Assembly (NCBI RefSeq): GCF_013141865.1
Contig: NZ_RCST01000001.1
Coordinates: 4,650,001 to 4,714,000, forward strand
DNA length: 64,000 nucleotides
Source of the DNA: Methylomonas sp. ZR1
GTDB lineage: Bacteria > Pseudomonadota > Gammaproteobacteria > Methylococcales > Methylomonadaceae
Direction: 5' to 3'
This document shows, in pieces, positions 35,365-44,610 of this stretch. Each line of letters opens with the position of its first letter. Positions within the stretch are counted from its first letter, which is position 1. A program made the position numbers and the translations under genes. Under the pieces are notes generated by a model that did not search any database, was not told where the DNA came from, and saw nothing but the letters and a program-made list of their open reading frames with translations.

Positions 35365-35457
35365 GATGATTAATGGCTGGGGAATAAGCAAAGCACTATG
35401 ATAGCGACTCATTTATACTGTGTCTTTTGATCCATTAAGTAGGCGAGTGGCTAAGGC

Positions 35458-36705
35458 ATGAAAACGTATCTGGTCGGCGGCGCAGTTCGCGACCGTTTGC
35501 TGGATTTTCCGGTTAAGGAGCGTGACTGGCTGGTGGTAGGTGAGACTGCGGACAGTATGCTGGCCGCCGGTTTTCGGCCGGTCGGCAAAGACTTCCCGGT
35601 ATTTTTGCATCCTATCGATCACGAAGAATATGCCTTGGCGCGTACCGAGCGTAAAACGGCCCCGGGTTACAAGGGATTTGCGGTGCATGCCTCACCGGAT
35701 GTGACGCTGGAAGAGGATTTATTGCGACGGGATTTAACCGTCAATGCAATGGCAATGACGGATGACGGCGAATTGATTGATCCGTTTCATGGACGGCGCG
35801 ATTTGGAAAACCGCATCTTGCGCCATGTGTCACCCGCTTTTAGTGAAGACCCGGTGCGGATCTTGCGTGTGGCTCGTTTCGCTGCCCGTTATGCCCATTT
35901 GGGCTTTACTGTCGCCGAGGAAACGCTGGAATTGATGCGCAAGATGGTGGTGGCCGGCGAAGCGGATTTTCTGGTTGCCGAGCGGGTGTGGGCCGAGTTG
36001 CACAAAGCCTTATTGGAGCGAACGCCGGCGGCGTTTTTTCAGGTATTGAAAGACTGTGGCGCTTTGCGAGTGGTTTTTCCCGAGCTCGACGCTTTATTCG
36101 GCGTACCGCAGCCGGAGAAATATCATCCGGAAATCGATACCGGCGTGCATGCCTTGATGGTGCTGGAGCAGGCGGCGCGGCTTTCCGAAAAGCCAGAGGT
36201 ACGCCTGGCGGCCTTGTTACATGATCTAGGTAAGGCCTTGACCCCCAGCCAGCATTGGCCCAGCCATCATGGGCATGAGCAAAAAGGTTTGCCGGTGCTT
36301 GCCAAACTGTGCCAAAGATTGCGGGTGCCGAATCATTTTAAATCGCTGTGTGCGCAGGTCATGCAATACCACACCCATTGCCACCGGGCTTTGGAATTGC
36401 GGGCGGATACCTTGACCGATATGTTGCAAACCCTGGGCGCATTCAAGCCCGATAGCCATTTGGCTGAATTTCTCCAGGCGTGCGAAGCCGACGCGCGCGG
36501 CCGGACCGGATTCGAAGACCGGCCCTACCCGCAAGCCGACTACATTCGCTCGGCGGCACTGGCGGCCACGGCTGTCGATACCTCGGCGGCTTTGCTGAAA
36601 GGCTTGCAAGGCGAGCAGATTGGTATCGCTATCCGCAAATTGCGGGCCCAAGCCGTCAACGATTACAAACAACGCTATCAGCAACTAACAATTGAATCAG
36701 CATGA
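35458..36705 (+). CDS. cca: Multifunctional CCA tRNA nucleotidyltransferase
   Basis: The enzyme adds or repairs the 3' CCA of tRNAs. The 415 residues show the class II head (MKTYLVGGAVRDRLL), the catalytic RDLTVNAMAM and the RNA-binding neck. They also carry an HD phosphohydrolase domain (LLHDLGKALTP and H-x-H around 255), as in the gammaproteobacterial multifunctional form. It overlaps the next gene by 4 nt. Confidence 0.95.
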   Translation: MKTYLVGGAVRDRLLDFPVKERDWLVVGETADSMLAAGFRPVGKDFPVFLHPIDHEEYALARTERKTAPGYKGFAVHASPDVTLEEDLLRRDLTVNAMAMTDDGELIDPFHGRRDLENRILRHVSPAFSEDPVRILRVARFAARYAHLGFTVAEETLELMRKMVVAGEADFLVAERVWAELHKALLERTPAAFFQVLKDCGALRVVFPELDALFGVPQPEKYHPEIDTGVHALMVLEQAARLSEKPEVRLAALLHDLGKALTPSQHWPSHHGHEQKGLPVLAKLCQRLRVPNHFKSLCAQVMQYHTHCHRALELRADTLTDMLQTLGAFKPDSHLAEFLQACEADARGRTGFEDRPYPQADYIRSAALAATAVDTSAALLKGLQGEQIGIAIRKLRAQAVNDYKQRYQQLTIESA

Positions 36706-37052
36706 ATGCCATCCTGGTCTCCGCCGGCTTATTGATATGCAGCAACGTCTTTATGACCTTTGCCTGGTACGCACATCTGAAGGAATTGAATAACAAGCCC
36801 TGGTTGCTGGCCGCATTCGTCAGTTGGGGCATCGCCCTATTCGAATATCTGTTACAAGTGCCCGCCAATCGTATCGGATACACGCAGTGCAGTGTTGCCC
36901 AACTGAAAATTATGCAGGAAGTGATAGCGCTGAGCGTCTTTGTACCGTTCTCGGTGTATTACATGAAAGAACCGTTGAAACTGGATTATCTCTGGGCCGG
37001 GCTATGTTTGCTGGGCGCGGTGTTTTTTATGTTCAGAGCCAAATTAAGCTGA
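36702..37052 (+). CDS. DUF486 small membrane protein (DMT-like)
   Basis: The 116 residues form four transmembrane helices and match DUF486 throughout (SNVFMTFAWYAHLK, WGIALFEYLLQVPANRIGY, LKIMQEVI and VYYMKEPL). These resemble one half of drug/metabolite transporters; no substrate is known. ATG overlaps the cca stop. Confidence 0.88.
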   Translation: MNAILVSAGLLICSNVFMTFAWYAHLKELNNKPWLLAAFVSWGIALFEYLLQVPANRIGYTQCSVAQLKIMQEVIALSVFVPFSVYYMKEPLKLDYLWAGLCLLGAVFFMFRAKLS

Positions 37053-37093
37053 AATTGAACGGAATGGAATAACAATAATAATGGGTGAACAGC

Positions 37094-37960
37094 ATGCTTA
37101 GTTACCGCCACGGCTTCCACGCCGGCAATTTTGCCGATGTTTTAAAGCACAGTCTGCTGACGCTGGCGATCAACGCTTTGAAACAGAAAGACAAACCGTT
37201 TGTTTACATCGATACCCACGCCGGAGCCGGTAAATATTCTTTTAAATCCGAGTTTGCCCAAAAAACCGGCGAATACCAGCAAGGCATCGCCAAACTTTGG
37301 GACAGCCAGGACGCGCCGCCGGAATTAAAAGATTATCTATCCGCAGTACGTGCGGAAAACACCGGACGGCAACTGGTGCGCTACCCCGGCTCGCCGCAAT
37401 TGGTCAAGCGTTTGGTCAGGCAACAAGATCGCTTGGTATTGTCCGAATTGCATAGCAGCGATGTTGAAGCCCTTCAGCAATTGTTCGCCGGCGACAAGCA
37501 GGTCAGCGTCTCCAAGGAAGACGGCTTGCAAACCTTGAGCAAAAAATTACCACCCATCCAAAAGCGCGGCTTGATTCTGATCGATCCCAGTTACGAAATG
37601 CGCGACGAATACAAAAAAATCATCGCAGCGCTGACGACCTCATATAAACACTTCGCTACCGGTGTTTATGCGCTGTGGTATCCGGTCATCGACCGCACGG
37701 CCACTGAAAACTTCATGCGGCAACTAGAGCAAAGCGGTATTCCTCGCCAACTGCGCATCGAGCATTGTATAGCCGATGATGGGCCGGGGCGCGGCATGAC
37801 CGGTTCCGGCATGTTATTCATCAATCCGCCGTGGCAACTGGATAGTCAAGCCGAAGCCTTGTTGCCTTGCTTGAATCAAGCGTTGGCGGATGGCCGGGGG
37901 CATTGGCGGGTAGAGTGGCAGGTGCCCGAAGCGACAGTGGCGAGCGCGGTAAGGAATTAG
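37094..37960 (+). CDS. rlmJ: 23S rRNA (adenine-2030-N6)-methyltransferase RlmJ
   Basis: RlmJ methylates A2030 of 23S rRNA using S-adenosylmethionine. ATG 37094 (GGGTGA 5 nt upstream) gives 288 residues; a GTG three codons earlier is open. It starts with the conserved LSYRHGFHAGNFADVLKH, then YIDTHAGAGKY, and has the catalytic LIDPSYE near residue 164. Confidence 0.95.
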   Translation: MLSYRHGFHAGNFADVLKHSLLTLAINALKQKDKPFVYIDTHAGAGKYSFKSEFAQKTGEYQQGIAKLWDSQDAPPELKDYLSAVRAENTGRQLVRYPGSPQLVKRLVRQQDRLVLSELHSSDVEALQQLFAGDKQVSVSKEDGLQTLSKKLPPIQKRGLILIDPSYEMRDEYKKIIAALTTSYKHFATGVYALWYPVIDRTATENFMRQLEQSGIPRQLRIEHCIADDGPGRGMTGSGMLFINPPWQLDSQAEALLPCLNQALADGRGHWRVEWQVPEATVASAVRN

Positions 37961-37962
37961 CC

Positions 37963-38427
37963 ATGATTAGAAAGAATCTCGACTTGATCATCGTCGGTTT
38001 TGTGGTACTCGCTATCGTCATGTACGATGTGACGCTGGAGCTGCTGGGTGAATTGATGCATCTGGTGTTCGAAGGATTTCATGTGGCCTTCGAGTATGTC
38101 GAATTAGGTATTGAAGAAGCCGTCGAATTGGTATTCCACGTTTTGGATGTCGGTGAAATCATCGAGTATCTATTCGAGTCCGACCGCCACGGTAGCCAGG
38201 TAGTGACCTTTTATATTTTGGTCACCATTGCCTGGTTCGGTTTTTATCGACTTTCGAAATTAGTTCCCCGGCTTTGGGCCTCTTTTAAGCAAATGCTTTT
38301 GAATACCTGGGTACGGCGGAAGACCGAATTAGAGTTGTATTGGCTGTCGCTGACGATAAGGGACAAGGTGACTATCGCTTTTACTGCCGTGGCTGTTGCT
38401 TATATCGCGTCATTTTTCGTGATGTGA
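37963..38427 (+). CDS. Unrecognised membrane protein with His/Glu-rich helix
   Basis: The 154-residue product starts at ATG 37963, two bases after the rlmJ stop. It has a membrane helix at about 8-24, a long acidic amphipathic stretch (26-72) with Glu or His every three to four residues including two ExxH units (E30-H33 and E37-H40), a second helix at 81-97, a basic loop, and a third at 135-152. The acidic stretch could bind metal or pack as a coiled coil; neither is proven. I know no family for it. tldD follows 43 bp later. Confidence 0.7.
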   Translation: MIRKNLDLIIVGFVVLAIVMYDVTLELLGELMHLVFEGFHVAFEYVELGIEEAVELVFHVLDVGEIIEYLFESDRHGSQVVTFYILVTIAWFGFYRLSKLVPRLWASFKQMLLNTWVRRKTELELYWLSLTIRDKVTIAFTAVAVAYIASFFVM

Positions 38428-38470
38428 TGGCGTGCACAGTTGACGAAACCGTTTTATTTTTAATTTTCTT

Positions 38471-39910
38471 ATGCCATTACTAGAACAAGTTACCCAATCC
38501 ATTCTGGCCGGCAACGGCCTGCAAACCCAGGACGTCGACCGGGTGATGGCGGCGCTGCTCAGTGCGCCGGTCGACGCCGCCGATATTTATTTTCAGTCCA
38601 GTCATTTCGAGTCCTGGTCCATGGAGGGCGGCATTATCAAGGAAGGTAGTCATTCCATAGAACACGGCGCCGGGGTACGTGTGGTGAGCGGCGATAAGAC
38701 CGGCTTTGCTTACAGCGACCGCATCGAATTGCCGATTCTGCTGGAGGCCGCCAATAACGTCAAAGCCATTGTCAGACACGGTCAGCAGGCGCGGCGCCAG
38801 ATCGAAGTCGCCAAGAGTTGGCCGCAGTTATACCAACCGGTTAATCCGTTGAAGTCTCTGGACGATCAGGCAAAAATCGACTTACTAAAACGTGTCGATA
38901 GCGAAACCCGCAAGTTGGACAGTCGTATCGAAGAAGTGATGGTCAGCTTGATTGCGGCTTATGACAGCGTGCTGATTGCCAATCAGGATGGCTCGTTGGC
39001 GGCCGATGTGCGGCCCTTGGTGCGGATGAACGTGACGGTGATTATGGTCGAAAACGGTCGCCGCGAGCAGGGCAGCATGGGCGGCGGCGGGCGTAGCGAT
39101 TACAGCTTTTTTCTGGAAAATGACCGGGCGTTCGAATACGGCCGCGAAGCGGTGCGTTTGGCCCAGGTTAATTTGCAGGCCCAGGAAGCACCGGCCGGCA
39201 ATATGACCGTGGTGTTGGGGCCGGGCTGGCCGGGGATTTTGTTGCACGAAGCGATCGGCCACGGTTTGGAAGGCGACTTCAACCGCAAAGGCACTTCGGC
39301 GTTTAGTGGTAGAGTCGGCGAGCGGGTGGCGTCGGATTTATGCACCGTGGTGGATGACGGCACTTTGGTTGGTCGGCGCGGTTCCTTGAATATCGACGAC
39401 GAAGGCACGCCCACCGAGAACACCGTGCTCATCGAAAAAGGTATTTTAAAAGGCTATATGCAAGACAAGCTCAATGCGCGCTTGATGGGCGTAAAACCCA
39501 CCGGCAACGGCCGCCGCGAATCATACGCGCATTTGCCGATGCCGCGCATGACCAATACCTACATGCTGCCGGGGCAGAGCGATCCGGAAGAAATTATCCG
39601 TTCGGTTAAGAAAGGCTTGTACGCCCGTAACTTTGGCGGCGGCCAAGTGGATATTACCTCCGGCAAATTTGTGTTTTCCACCAGCGAAGCCTACTTGATC
39701 GAGGACGGCAAAATTACCCGCCCAGTGAAAGGTGCCACGCTAATTGGTAATGGTCCGGACGTGTTGACCAAAGTATCCATGGTCGGCAACGACATGGCCC
39801 TGGATAGCGGTGTCGGCACTTGCGGCAAGGACGGGCAAAGCGTACCGGTCGGCGTCGGTCAGCCCACCTTGAAAATCGATGGGCTAACCGTCGGCGGTAC
39901 CAGCGTTTAA
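38471..39910 (+). CDS. tldD: Metallopeptidase TldD
   Basis: TldD forms a heterodimeric zinc peptidase with TldE (PmbA) that degrades unfolded peptides and matures ribosomal peptides such as microcin B17. The 479 residues contain the metal site [11 protein letters not shown] (HExxxH) near residue 262 and the family end [19 protein letters not shown]. In Gluconobacter, tldD has been linked to PQQ synthesis. That makes its place 4 kb from a pqqF-less pqq operon of interest. Confidence 0.95.
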   Translation: MPLLEQVTQSILAGNGLQTQDVDRVMAALLSAPVDAADIYFQSSHFESWSMEGGIIKEGSHSIEHGAGVRVVSGDKTGFAYSDRIELPILLEAANNVKAIVRHGQQARRQIEVAKSWPQLYQPVNPLKSLDDQAKIDLLKRVDSETRKLDSRIEEVMVSLIAAYDSVLIANQDGSLAADVRPLVRMNVTVIMVENGRREQGSMGGGGRSDYSFFLENDRAFEYGREAVRLAQVNLQAQEAPAGNMTVVLGPGWPGILLHEAIGHGLEGDFNRKGTSAFSGRVGERVASDLCTVVDDGTLVGRRGSLNIDDEGTPTENTVLIEKGILKGYMQDKLNARLMGVKPTGNGRRESYAHLPMPRMTNTYMLPGQSDPEEIIRSVKKGLYARNFGGGQVDITSGKFVFSTSEAYLIEDGKITRPVKGATLIGNGPDVLTKVSMVGNDMALDSGVGTCGKDGQSVPVGVGQPTLKIDGLTVGGTSV

Positions 39911-39961
39911 TGCCTCGGGCCGCTCGGCCCACACCTGCAATCGAATTCTAAGAGACTTACC

Positions 39962-41293
39962 GTGCAAAATCAGGAAGAAATTAATCGCTTAAAAAATGTC
40001 GTTCAACAGTTATTGGACGAAGCCAAACAACAAGGCGCCAGTGGCGCCGAAGCGGCGTTCAGCGTAGACAACGGGCTGTCGGTGTCGGCGCGGCTAGGGG
40101 AAGTGGAAACCGTCGAGTATCACTGCGATCAAGGCATCGGGGTTACCGTTTATTTCGGCCAGAAAAAGGGCTCGGCCAGTACCAACGATATTTCCAGTGA
40201 TTCGCTAAAAGAAACCGTCAAGGCCGCCTGCAGTATCGCCCGTTACGCCAGCGACGACGCCTATTCCGGCTTGCCGGATGCCGAGTTATTGGCAACCGAG
40301 TTTCCGGATCTGGATCTGAACCATCCCTGGGATATTAACGCCGAACAAGCCATCAATATCGCCATCGAATGCGAAAACATCGCCCGCGGCTACGATAAAG
40401 CGATAAGCAATTCCGAAGGCGCGTCGGTGAATACGCATCAAGGTACGCGGGTATTCGGCAATTCGCTGGGCTTTTTGCAAGGTTACCAATCCAGCCGACA
40501 TTCGTTGAGTTGTTCGGTGCTGGCCGGCAGCGGCGACGGGATGCAGCGCGATTATTGGTACAGCGTGGCGCGTGATGCGGCAGCTCTGGAATCGGCCAGA
40601 CAAGTCGGCGAAAAAACCGCGCAACGCACCATAGCTCGCTTGAACGCCCGTAGTCTGAGTACGCGGCAATGCCCGGTATTGTTTGCATCCGAAATGGCGT
40701 CCGGTTTGATCGGGGCGTTGATCGGTGCGATCAGCGGCGGCAGTTTATATCGCAAATCTTCGTTTTTGCTGGATACGCTGGATACGCAAATTTTGCCGGA
40801 TTTCGTGCGCATTCATGAGCAACCCTTCCTGCGCGGTGCGCTGGGCAGCGCCAGTTACGACTCGGAAGGTGTCGCGACTAAGGCCAGGGATATTGTCAGC
40901 GACGGTATTTTAAGATCGTACGTGCTCAGCACCTACTCGGCCCGCAAGTTGGGCATGCAAACCACCGGCAATGCCGGCGGCGTGCACAATCTGACCGTCG
41001 AACCCGGCAGCAACGATTTTGCCGGCATGCTGAAATTGCTGGACACCGGTTTGCTGGTCACCGAATTGATGGGGCAGGGCGTGAACCGGGTGACCGGCGA
41101 TTATTCGCGCGGCGCCTCGGGGTTTTGGGTGGAAAACGGCGTGGTCCAGTATCCGGTGCAAGAAATCACGATCGCCGGAAATTTAAAGTCCATGCTGCGT
41201 AACATCGTCGCCATCGGCAACGATGTGGATTTGCGCGGTAATATCCGGGTTGGCTCGATTTTGCTGGAACAGATGGCGATTGCGGGCGAGTAA
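39962..41293 (+). CDS. pmbA: Metallopeptidase-associated protein PmbA/TldE
   Basis: PmbA/TldE is the partner subunit of TldD and lacks the HExxxH site. The 443 residues show EVETVEYHCDQGIGVTVYFGQKKGSAST at the N-terminal domain, and GNAGGVHNLTVEPG and RGASGFWVENG at the end, as in the family. GTG 39962 is 51 bp after tldD, so both should be made together. Confidence 0.94.
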   Translation: MQNQEEINRLKNVVQQLLDEAKQQGASGAEAAFSVDNGLSVSARLGEVETVEYHCDQGIGVTVYFGQKKGSASTNDISSDSLKETVKAACSIARYASDDAYSGLPDAELLATEFPDLDLNHPWDINAEQAINIAIECENIARGYDKAISNSEGASVNTHQGTRVFGNSLGFLQGYQSSRHSLSCSVLAGSGDGMQRDYWYSVARDAAALESARQVGEKTAQRTIARLNARSLSTRQCPVLFASEMASGLIGALIGAISGGSLYRKSSFLLDTLDTQILPDFVRIHEQPFLRGALGSASYDSEGVATKARDIVSDGILRSYVLSTYSARKLGMQTTGNAGGVHNLTVEPGSNDFAGMLKLLDTGLLVTELMGQGVNRVTGDYSRGASGFWVENGVVQYPVQEITIAGNLKSMLRNIVAIGNDVDLRGNIRVGSILLEQMAIAGE

Positions 41294-41360
41294 ATGCCCG
41301 CTAGGTTGTCTGATCAGCCGCTAATATAAGTCTAAGCGTCTCAGACGACTTCGGCATTAT

Positions 41361-41461
41361 TAACCCGGCCCTTAAATCCTGTTTGCCCTGTCGAAAGGCA
41401 AGCCAGCCAGGGCTTCCGCTCAGCCCGAACGGAATACCGGTGATAAGTAGGACCGGGTTAA
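41361..41461. repeat. Inverted repeat around a 79-bp interior, downstream of pmbA
   Basis: 11-bp arms (TAACCCGGCCC-type at 41361-41371 and its complement with one wobble at 41451-41461) enclose GC-rich DNA with smaller internal stems. It fills most of the gap between the convergent pmbA and tautomerase-like genes. It may be a terminator-like structure or a remnant of a small repeat element; no coding potential was seen. Confidence 0.4.
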
Positions 41462-41468
41462 TAGTCAA

Positions 41469-41948
41469 TCAACCCGTTACGCCAGGGGTCAGTAAAAAGT
41501 GGCCTGCGGGGAGTTTTTCTGGGTATGTGTAAGGGCTAGCCTTATTTTCCGCAACCCAGCGCTTTTCCGCTATCGACTCGAACGGCGGTGGCAATTCGCC
41601 CTGTAGCGACCAAAGATCGAATGGGGTTTCGTCAATCGAAATCTCCCAATCGAAACCGCGCGCTTTGACAAAAGGCGCAATCACGTCGTCAAGCGTTCGC
41701 ATCCACCATTCTCGTATGATTGGCCCCGGCAATGTCCGGGCGATTTGGTCAACCTTAAAGCGAATAAACTTGTCATTCCGCACGCCGCCCACGAAGCAAT
41801 TACCTTTAACCACTTCTTCGAAAATAACGACGGCGTAAAATCTTGGGATTGGTACAGCCGCATAGACGTTGGTGATTTGTTCAGCCAGTTCCTGTTTGTC
41901 TTCTGCGCTGAAGGCTCCGCTGGGATGATAGACTTTCCACAAAGGCAT
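41469..41948 (-). CDS. Tautomerase-superfamily enzyme (cis-CaaD-like)
   Basis: The 159 residues match the long tautomerase family related to cis-3-chloroacrylic acid dehalogenase. A proline directly follows Met (MPLWKVYHP), so Pro1 can act as the base after Met removal. LAEQITNVYAAVPIPRFYAVVIFEE is typical. Arg residues follow in the second half. The natural substrate is unknown; dehalogenation or 4-oxalocrotonate-type tautomerisation are family options. It has a LysR gene divergent to it. Confidence 0.8.
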   Translation of the reverse strand: MPLWKVYHPSGAFSAEDKQELAEQITNVYAAVPIPRFYAVVIFEEVVKGNCFVGGVRNDKFIRFKVDQIARTLPGPIIREWWMRTLDDVIAPFVKARGFDWEISIDETPFDLWSLQGELPPPFESIAEKRWVAENKASPYTYPEKLPAGHFLLTPGVTG

Positions 41949-42251
41949 GATGATTCTCCTGATAATTGAGTAAGTTTTGGTGATCCACTGACCACCTTGT
42001 TGTTCTCAATCAGCATCCCGCCAAAACCCGGCGCTTGATGCACGATTGAGAGTCAGGCGACGCGCCACCGCGTTAACTTGCAAATTCCTTGGGGGGAACT
42101 AATCGTCGGCGGCTGCGTCGGCGAGTAATCTATATCTGAGACGGCAAACGGTAAAATGCTTAGAATTCATGCGCCTATGAAAATATTTAATGCCAAACGC
42201 CCCAGGCATTTTCGGTAACATAGCCCGCGTTTACATTCCGGAAACTCAGCC
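41949..42251. other. Divergent intergenic region, tautomerase gene / LysR gene
   Basis: These 303 bp hold the start regions of two divergent genes. CAGGAGAAT (complement side) just before the tautomerase ATG is a good ribosome site. A LysR site (T-N11-A type) would be expected here, but I see no clear dyad. The remainder looks non-coding. Confidence 0.5.
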
Positions 42252-43208
42252 ATGGCCGACTTAAGAACGTTTGATTTGAATCTATTGATCGCCTTCGATC
42301 TGCTAATGAAGGAACGCAATGTATCGAGGGCGGCGGAAAAAATGTTCATTAGCCAATCGGCAATGAGCCACGTGCTGCAACGCTTGCGGCAACAATTGGA
42401 AGACCCCTTGCTGGTGAAAACCCCGGAGGGTATGACACCGACGCTACGCGCCCTGTCACTGGTGGCTCCCGTAGCGGCGGTCATTAAAGATGTGGAAAAC
42501 TTGATTCGCGCGCCGACGCCGTTCGATCCCGCCACCTGCCGGCGCGCTTTTACCATTGCGGCAACGGATTACGTGGAAGCCTTGCTGTTGCCGATACTGG
42601 CGCCGCGCATCGCCCGCCAGGCACCGGGCGTGGATATTCATTTCAAACGTACCAGCAGCCGCTTTCCTATTAATGCCTTGGAGCAAAGCGAGATAGACCT
42701 GATATTGGGTTTTGAGGTGATGTTAACTCCCCCCAAGCATCTACATTGCGAACGCCTGTTCGACGATTTTTTTGTCTGTGTGGCGCGCATCGGCCATCCG
42801 CGAGTGAATGGGGCATTGACGCTAGAAGACTATATAGAGCTGCCGCATATTCTGGTGTCCAGAACCGGCGCCAGTACCGGGCAAGTTGACAGCTGGTTGG
42901 CGGAACACGGCCGCGAGCGGCGAGTGGCGCTGACCGTGTCGCATTTTCTGTCCGCATCGTTGATCGTGGCACAAACGGACATGGTCATGGCTTTTCCCAA
43001 ACGAACGGCCGAGCAATTCGTCCGGAACTTGCCATTGCAATGGGTGCCCTTGCCGCTGGATTTACCGCATTACGACACGGTCATGGTTTGGCATCCGCTG
43101 CAAGACCAGGATCTTGCCAACCGCTGGCTAAGGGATGAAATTCGCGCCGCTTGCGCCATGCTGGACCATCACTCCCCAAACGTCGGTTCGCCCAGCTCGG
43201 GAAAATAG
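42252..43208 (+). CDS. LysR-family transcriptional regulator
   Basis: The 318 residues start with a LysR helix-turn-helix (LNLLIAFDLLMKERNVSRAAEKMFISQSAMSHVLQRLR pattern, residues 6-45), followed by the effector-binding domain. The closest style is the NodD/SyrM-like group (RTFDLNLL start, EDPLLVKTPEGMTPT). It probably controls the divergent tautomerase gene. The 3' end overlaps the convergent GST gene by 40 nt. Confidence 0.9.
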   Translation: MADLRTFDLNLLIAFDLLMKERNVSRAAEKMFISQSAMSHVLQRLRQQLEDPLLVKTPEGMTPTLRALSLVAPVAAVIKDVENLIRAPTPFDPATCRRAFTIAATDYVEALLLPILAPRIARQAPGVDIHFKRTSSRFPINALEQSEIDLILGFEVMLTPPKHLHCERLFDDFFVCVARIGHPRVNGALTLEDYIELPHILVSRTGASTGQVDSWLAEHGRERRVALTVSHFLSASLIVAQTDMVMAFPKRTAEQFVRNLPLQWVPLPLDLPHYDTVMVWHPLQDQDLANRWLRDEIRAACAMLDHHSPNVGSPSSGK

Positions 43209-43894
43209 CGGTCTTGAATGCGTCGACAGTAATCGACTAACGCGGATTGCGTTAAGGCGTAATCCTTGACTGGCGAGCTGACGGGACAGGCCAATAGATT
43301 GATCAATACGCCGAAGGCCGAGGCATCGACGCCGCTGGGCCGGTCTCCCAACAAAAAAGTTTTGCCTTGAAGCGCGGCGGACACAGCCGCCACATCGCGC
43401 CGACCCAATTCGAAAATATGTGCGGTGGGTAGCCGACCAATGCCCTGACCGCGTAGTTGCCCCCGAATCCGCAACCGATAAAGTGCGGCCACCACATCCG
43501 CCAAGGGTTGCTGTAAACCTTGGAAGATCGCCTGCTTATTGATTTGCCAATTCTTCGCCCCGTATTGCCAACGGCTATACATGCACACCCAATACAAATG
43601 TTCTTCCAATAAGCGTTGCCAAGCCAGAGCTATGGCCTTTTGCTCGGTCGATAGATGCTCATCCAGGCTGTCGCCATAATGGTGTTGCAGGTAGCGGATA
43701 ATCACCCGGCTATCAGCAAGCTTTTGGCCGTTGTCTTCTATGAACGGTAGCTTGCCGAAGGGCGCATAGAGGGGCAAAGTTTCGGCAATCCGGTATTCGA
43801 TGCCGGCCATGCGCAGATAGGTTTCCAGCTTTACGCAAAACTGGCCCGGATTGGGGATGTTCCAGGCTCTGGGAAATTGATACAACGTAATCAT
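43169..43894 (-). CDS. Glutathione S-transferase family protein
   Basis: The 241 residues have an N-terminal thioredoxin-like domain (ITLYQFPRAWNIPNPGQFCVKLETYLRMAG, then LPFIEDNGQKLADSRVIIRYL) and a helical C-terminal domain with LLGDRPSGVDASAFG. The pattern is close to the metaxin/failed-axon-like GSTs in having YQFP near the start. It probably serves detoxification; the substrate is unknown. It overlaps the LysR gene at its 3' end. Confidence 0.87.
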   Translation of the reverse strand: MITLYQFPRAWNIPNPGQFCVKLETYLRMAGIEYRIAETLPLYAPFGKLPFIEDNGQKLADSRVIIRYLQHHYGDSLDEHLSTEQKAIALAWQRLLEEHLYWVCMYSRWQYGAKNWQINKQAIFQGLQQPLADVVAALYRLRIRGQLRGQGIGRLPTAHIFELGRRDVAAVSAALQGKTFLLGDRPSGVDASAFGVLINLLACPVSSPVKDYALTQSALVDYCRRIQDRYFPELGEPTFGE

Positions 43895-44001
43895 GCGGAA
43901 CTTTGTTTATGTCTCTGTAAACACTGGCGACAGGCTCCGTAGAAATAGCTGGTCATTGCATCCTCTATGAAACAAACGGTGTCGTGATCGAATAGTACCA
44001 T
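43891..44001 (-). CDS. Possible small ORF coupled to the GST gene
   Basis: A 36-residue frame starts at 44001 and its TGA overlaps the GST ATG by 4 nt, a usual sign of coupling. The product has a CRQC pair in a short YFYGACRQCLQRHK end. It could be a genuine small protein, a remnant of a longer gene (the frame is open to 44109) or chance. No family was recognised. Confidence 0.25.
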   Translation of the reverse strand: MVLFDHDTVCFIEDAMTSYFYGACRQCLQRHKQSSA

Positions 44002-44065
44002 GCAGTGTTTGGCTGAATCCGGCTCTTGACATGCGGTTGGTCTATACGCAGAAATGGGCCAAAGA

Positions 44066-44509
44066 TTAGCCCCCATCCGGCAACACAAAGCGAATCGGCC
44101 GTGAACCAATCTTTGCGCCCGTCACCTCGTCGATGGCCACCGGTTTAATTGCCTGCCCGGTTTCGGCGTCCTCGATATACACCAGTTTGCCGCCACTACG
44201 GTGTTGGCTACCCCATGCACCTATCATGATCAACACCGGCAGAAAATCGCGGCCGGCGGCCGTCAACACATACTCTTCGCGCGGCGGACGCTCCGAGTAA
44301 AGCCGCTTTTCCAAGATACCTTCCTCTGTCAGCGTAGCCAAGCGCCGGGTCAACATCGTCGGCGCGATACCCAGGCTTTTCCGAAATTGGTCGAAGCGCG
44401 TCAGGCCAAAATGCGCGTCCCGCAGAATCAATAGACTCCAGGCGTCGCCGAGAAAAGCCAGGCTGCGCGCGATAGGGCAAGGATCAGCACAAATATTTTT
44501 ATCGTTCAT
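44066..44509 (-). CDS. HxlR-family transcriptional regulator
   Basis: The 147 residues form a winged helix with the HxlR pattern: CPIARSLAFLGDAWSLLILRDA, FDQFRKSLGIAPTMLTRRLATLTEEGIL, YVLTAAGRDFLPVL. The N-terminal Cys residues (positions 7 and 11) could sense electrophiles or aldehydes as in other family members. It is divergent from an SDR gene, its likely target, and two identical 11-bp repeats lie between them. Confidence 0.9.
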   Translation of the reverse strand: MNDKNICADPCPIARSLAFLGDAWSLLILRDAHFGLTRFDQFRKSLGIAPTMLTRRLATLTEEGILEKRLYSERPPREEYVLTAAGRDFLPVLIMIGAWGSQHRSGGKLVYIEDAETGQAIKPVAIDEVTGAKIGSRPIRFVLPDGG

Positions 44510-44538
44510 ACGTTTTTAGTAGTGACTTAATATTAAAT

Positions 44539-44572
44539 TGATAGTAACATTGATTTCAAAATGATAGTAACA
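44539..44572. promoter_or_regulatory. Two direct repeats in the hxlR-SDR intergenic region, candidate operator
   Basis: TGATAGTAACA occurs at 44539-44549 and again at 44562-44572, a start-to-start spacing of 23 bp (about two helical turns). The sites lie 30-53 nt upstream of the HxlR start and 38-72 nt upstream of the SDR start, which suits repression or activation of either promoter. Confidence 0.5.
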
Positions 44573-44610
44573 CTTAAGCGATAGACAATCCACCTCACGG
44601 GAGACTTGAT

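Noticed and set aside
41361..41461. Possible integron attC site
   Set aside because: The arms do not carry the RYYYAAC/GTTRRRY core triplets in the right place and no integrase or cassette array is nearby.
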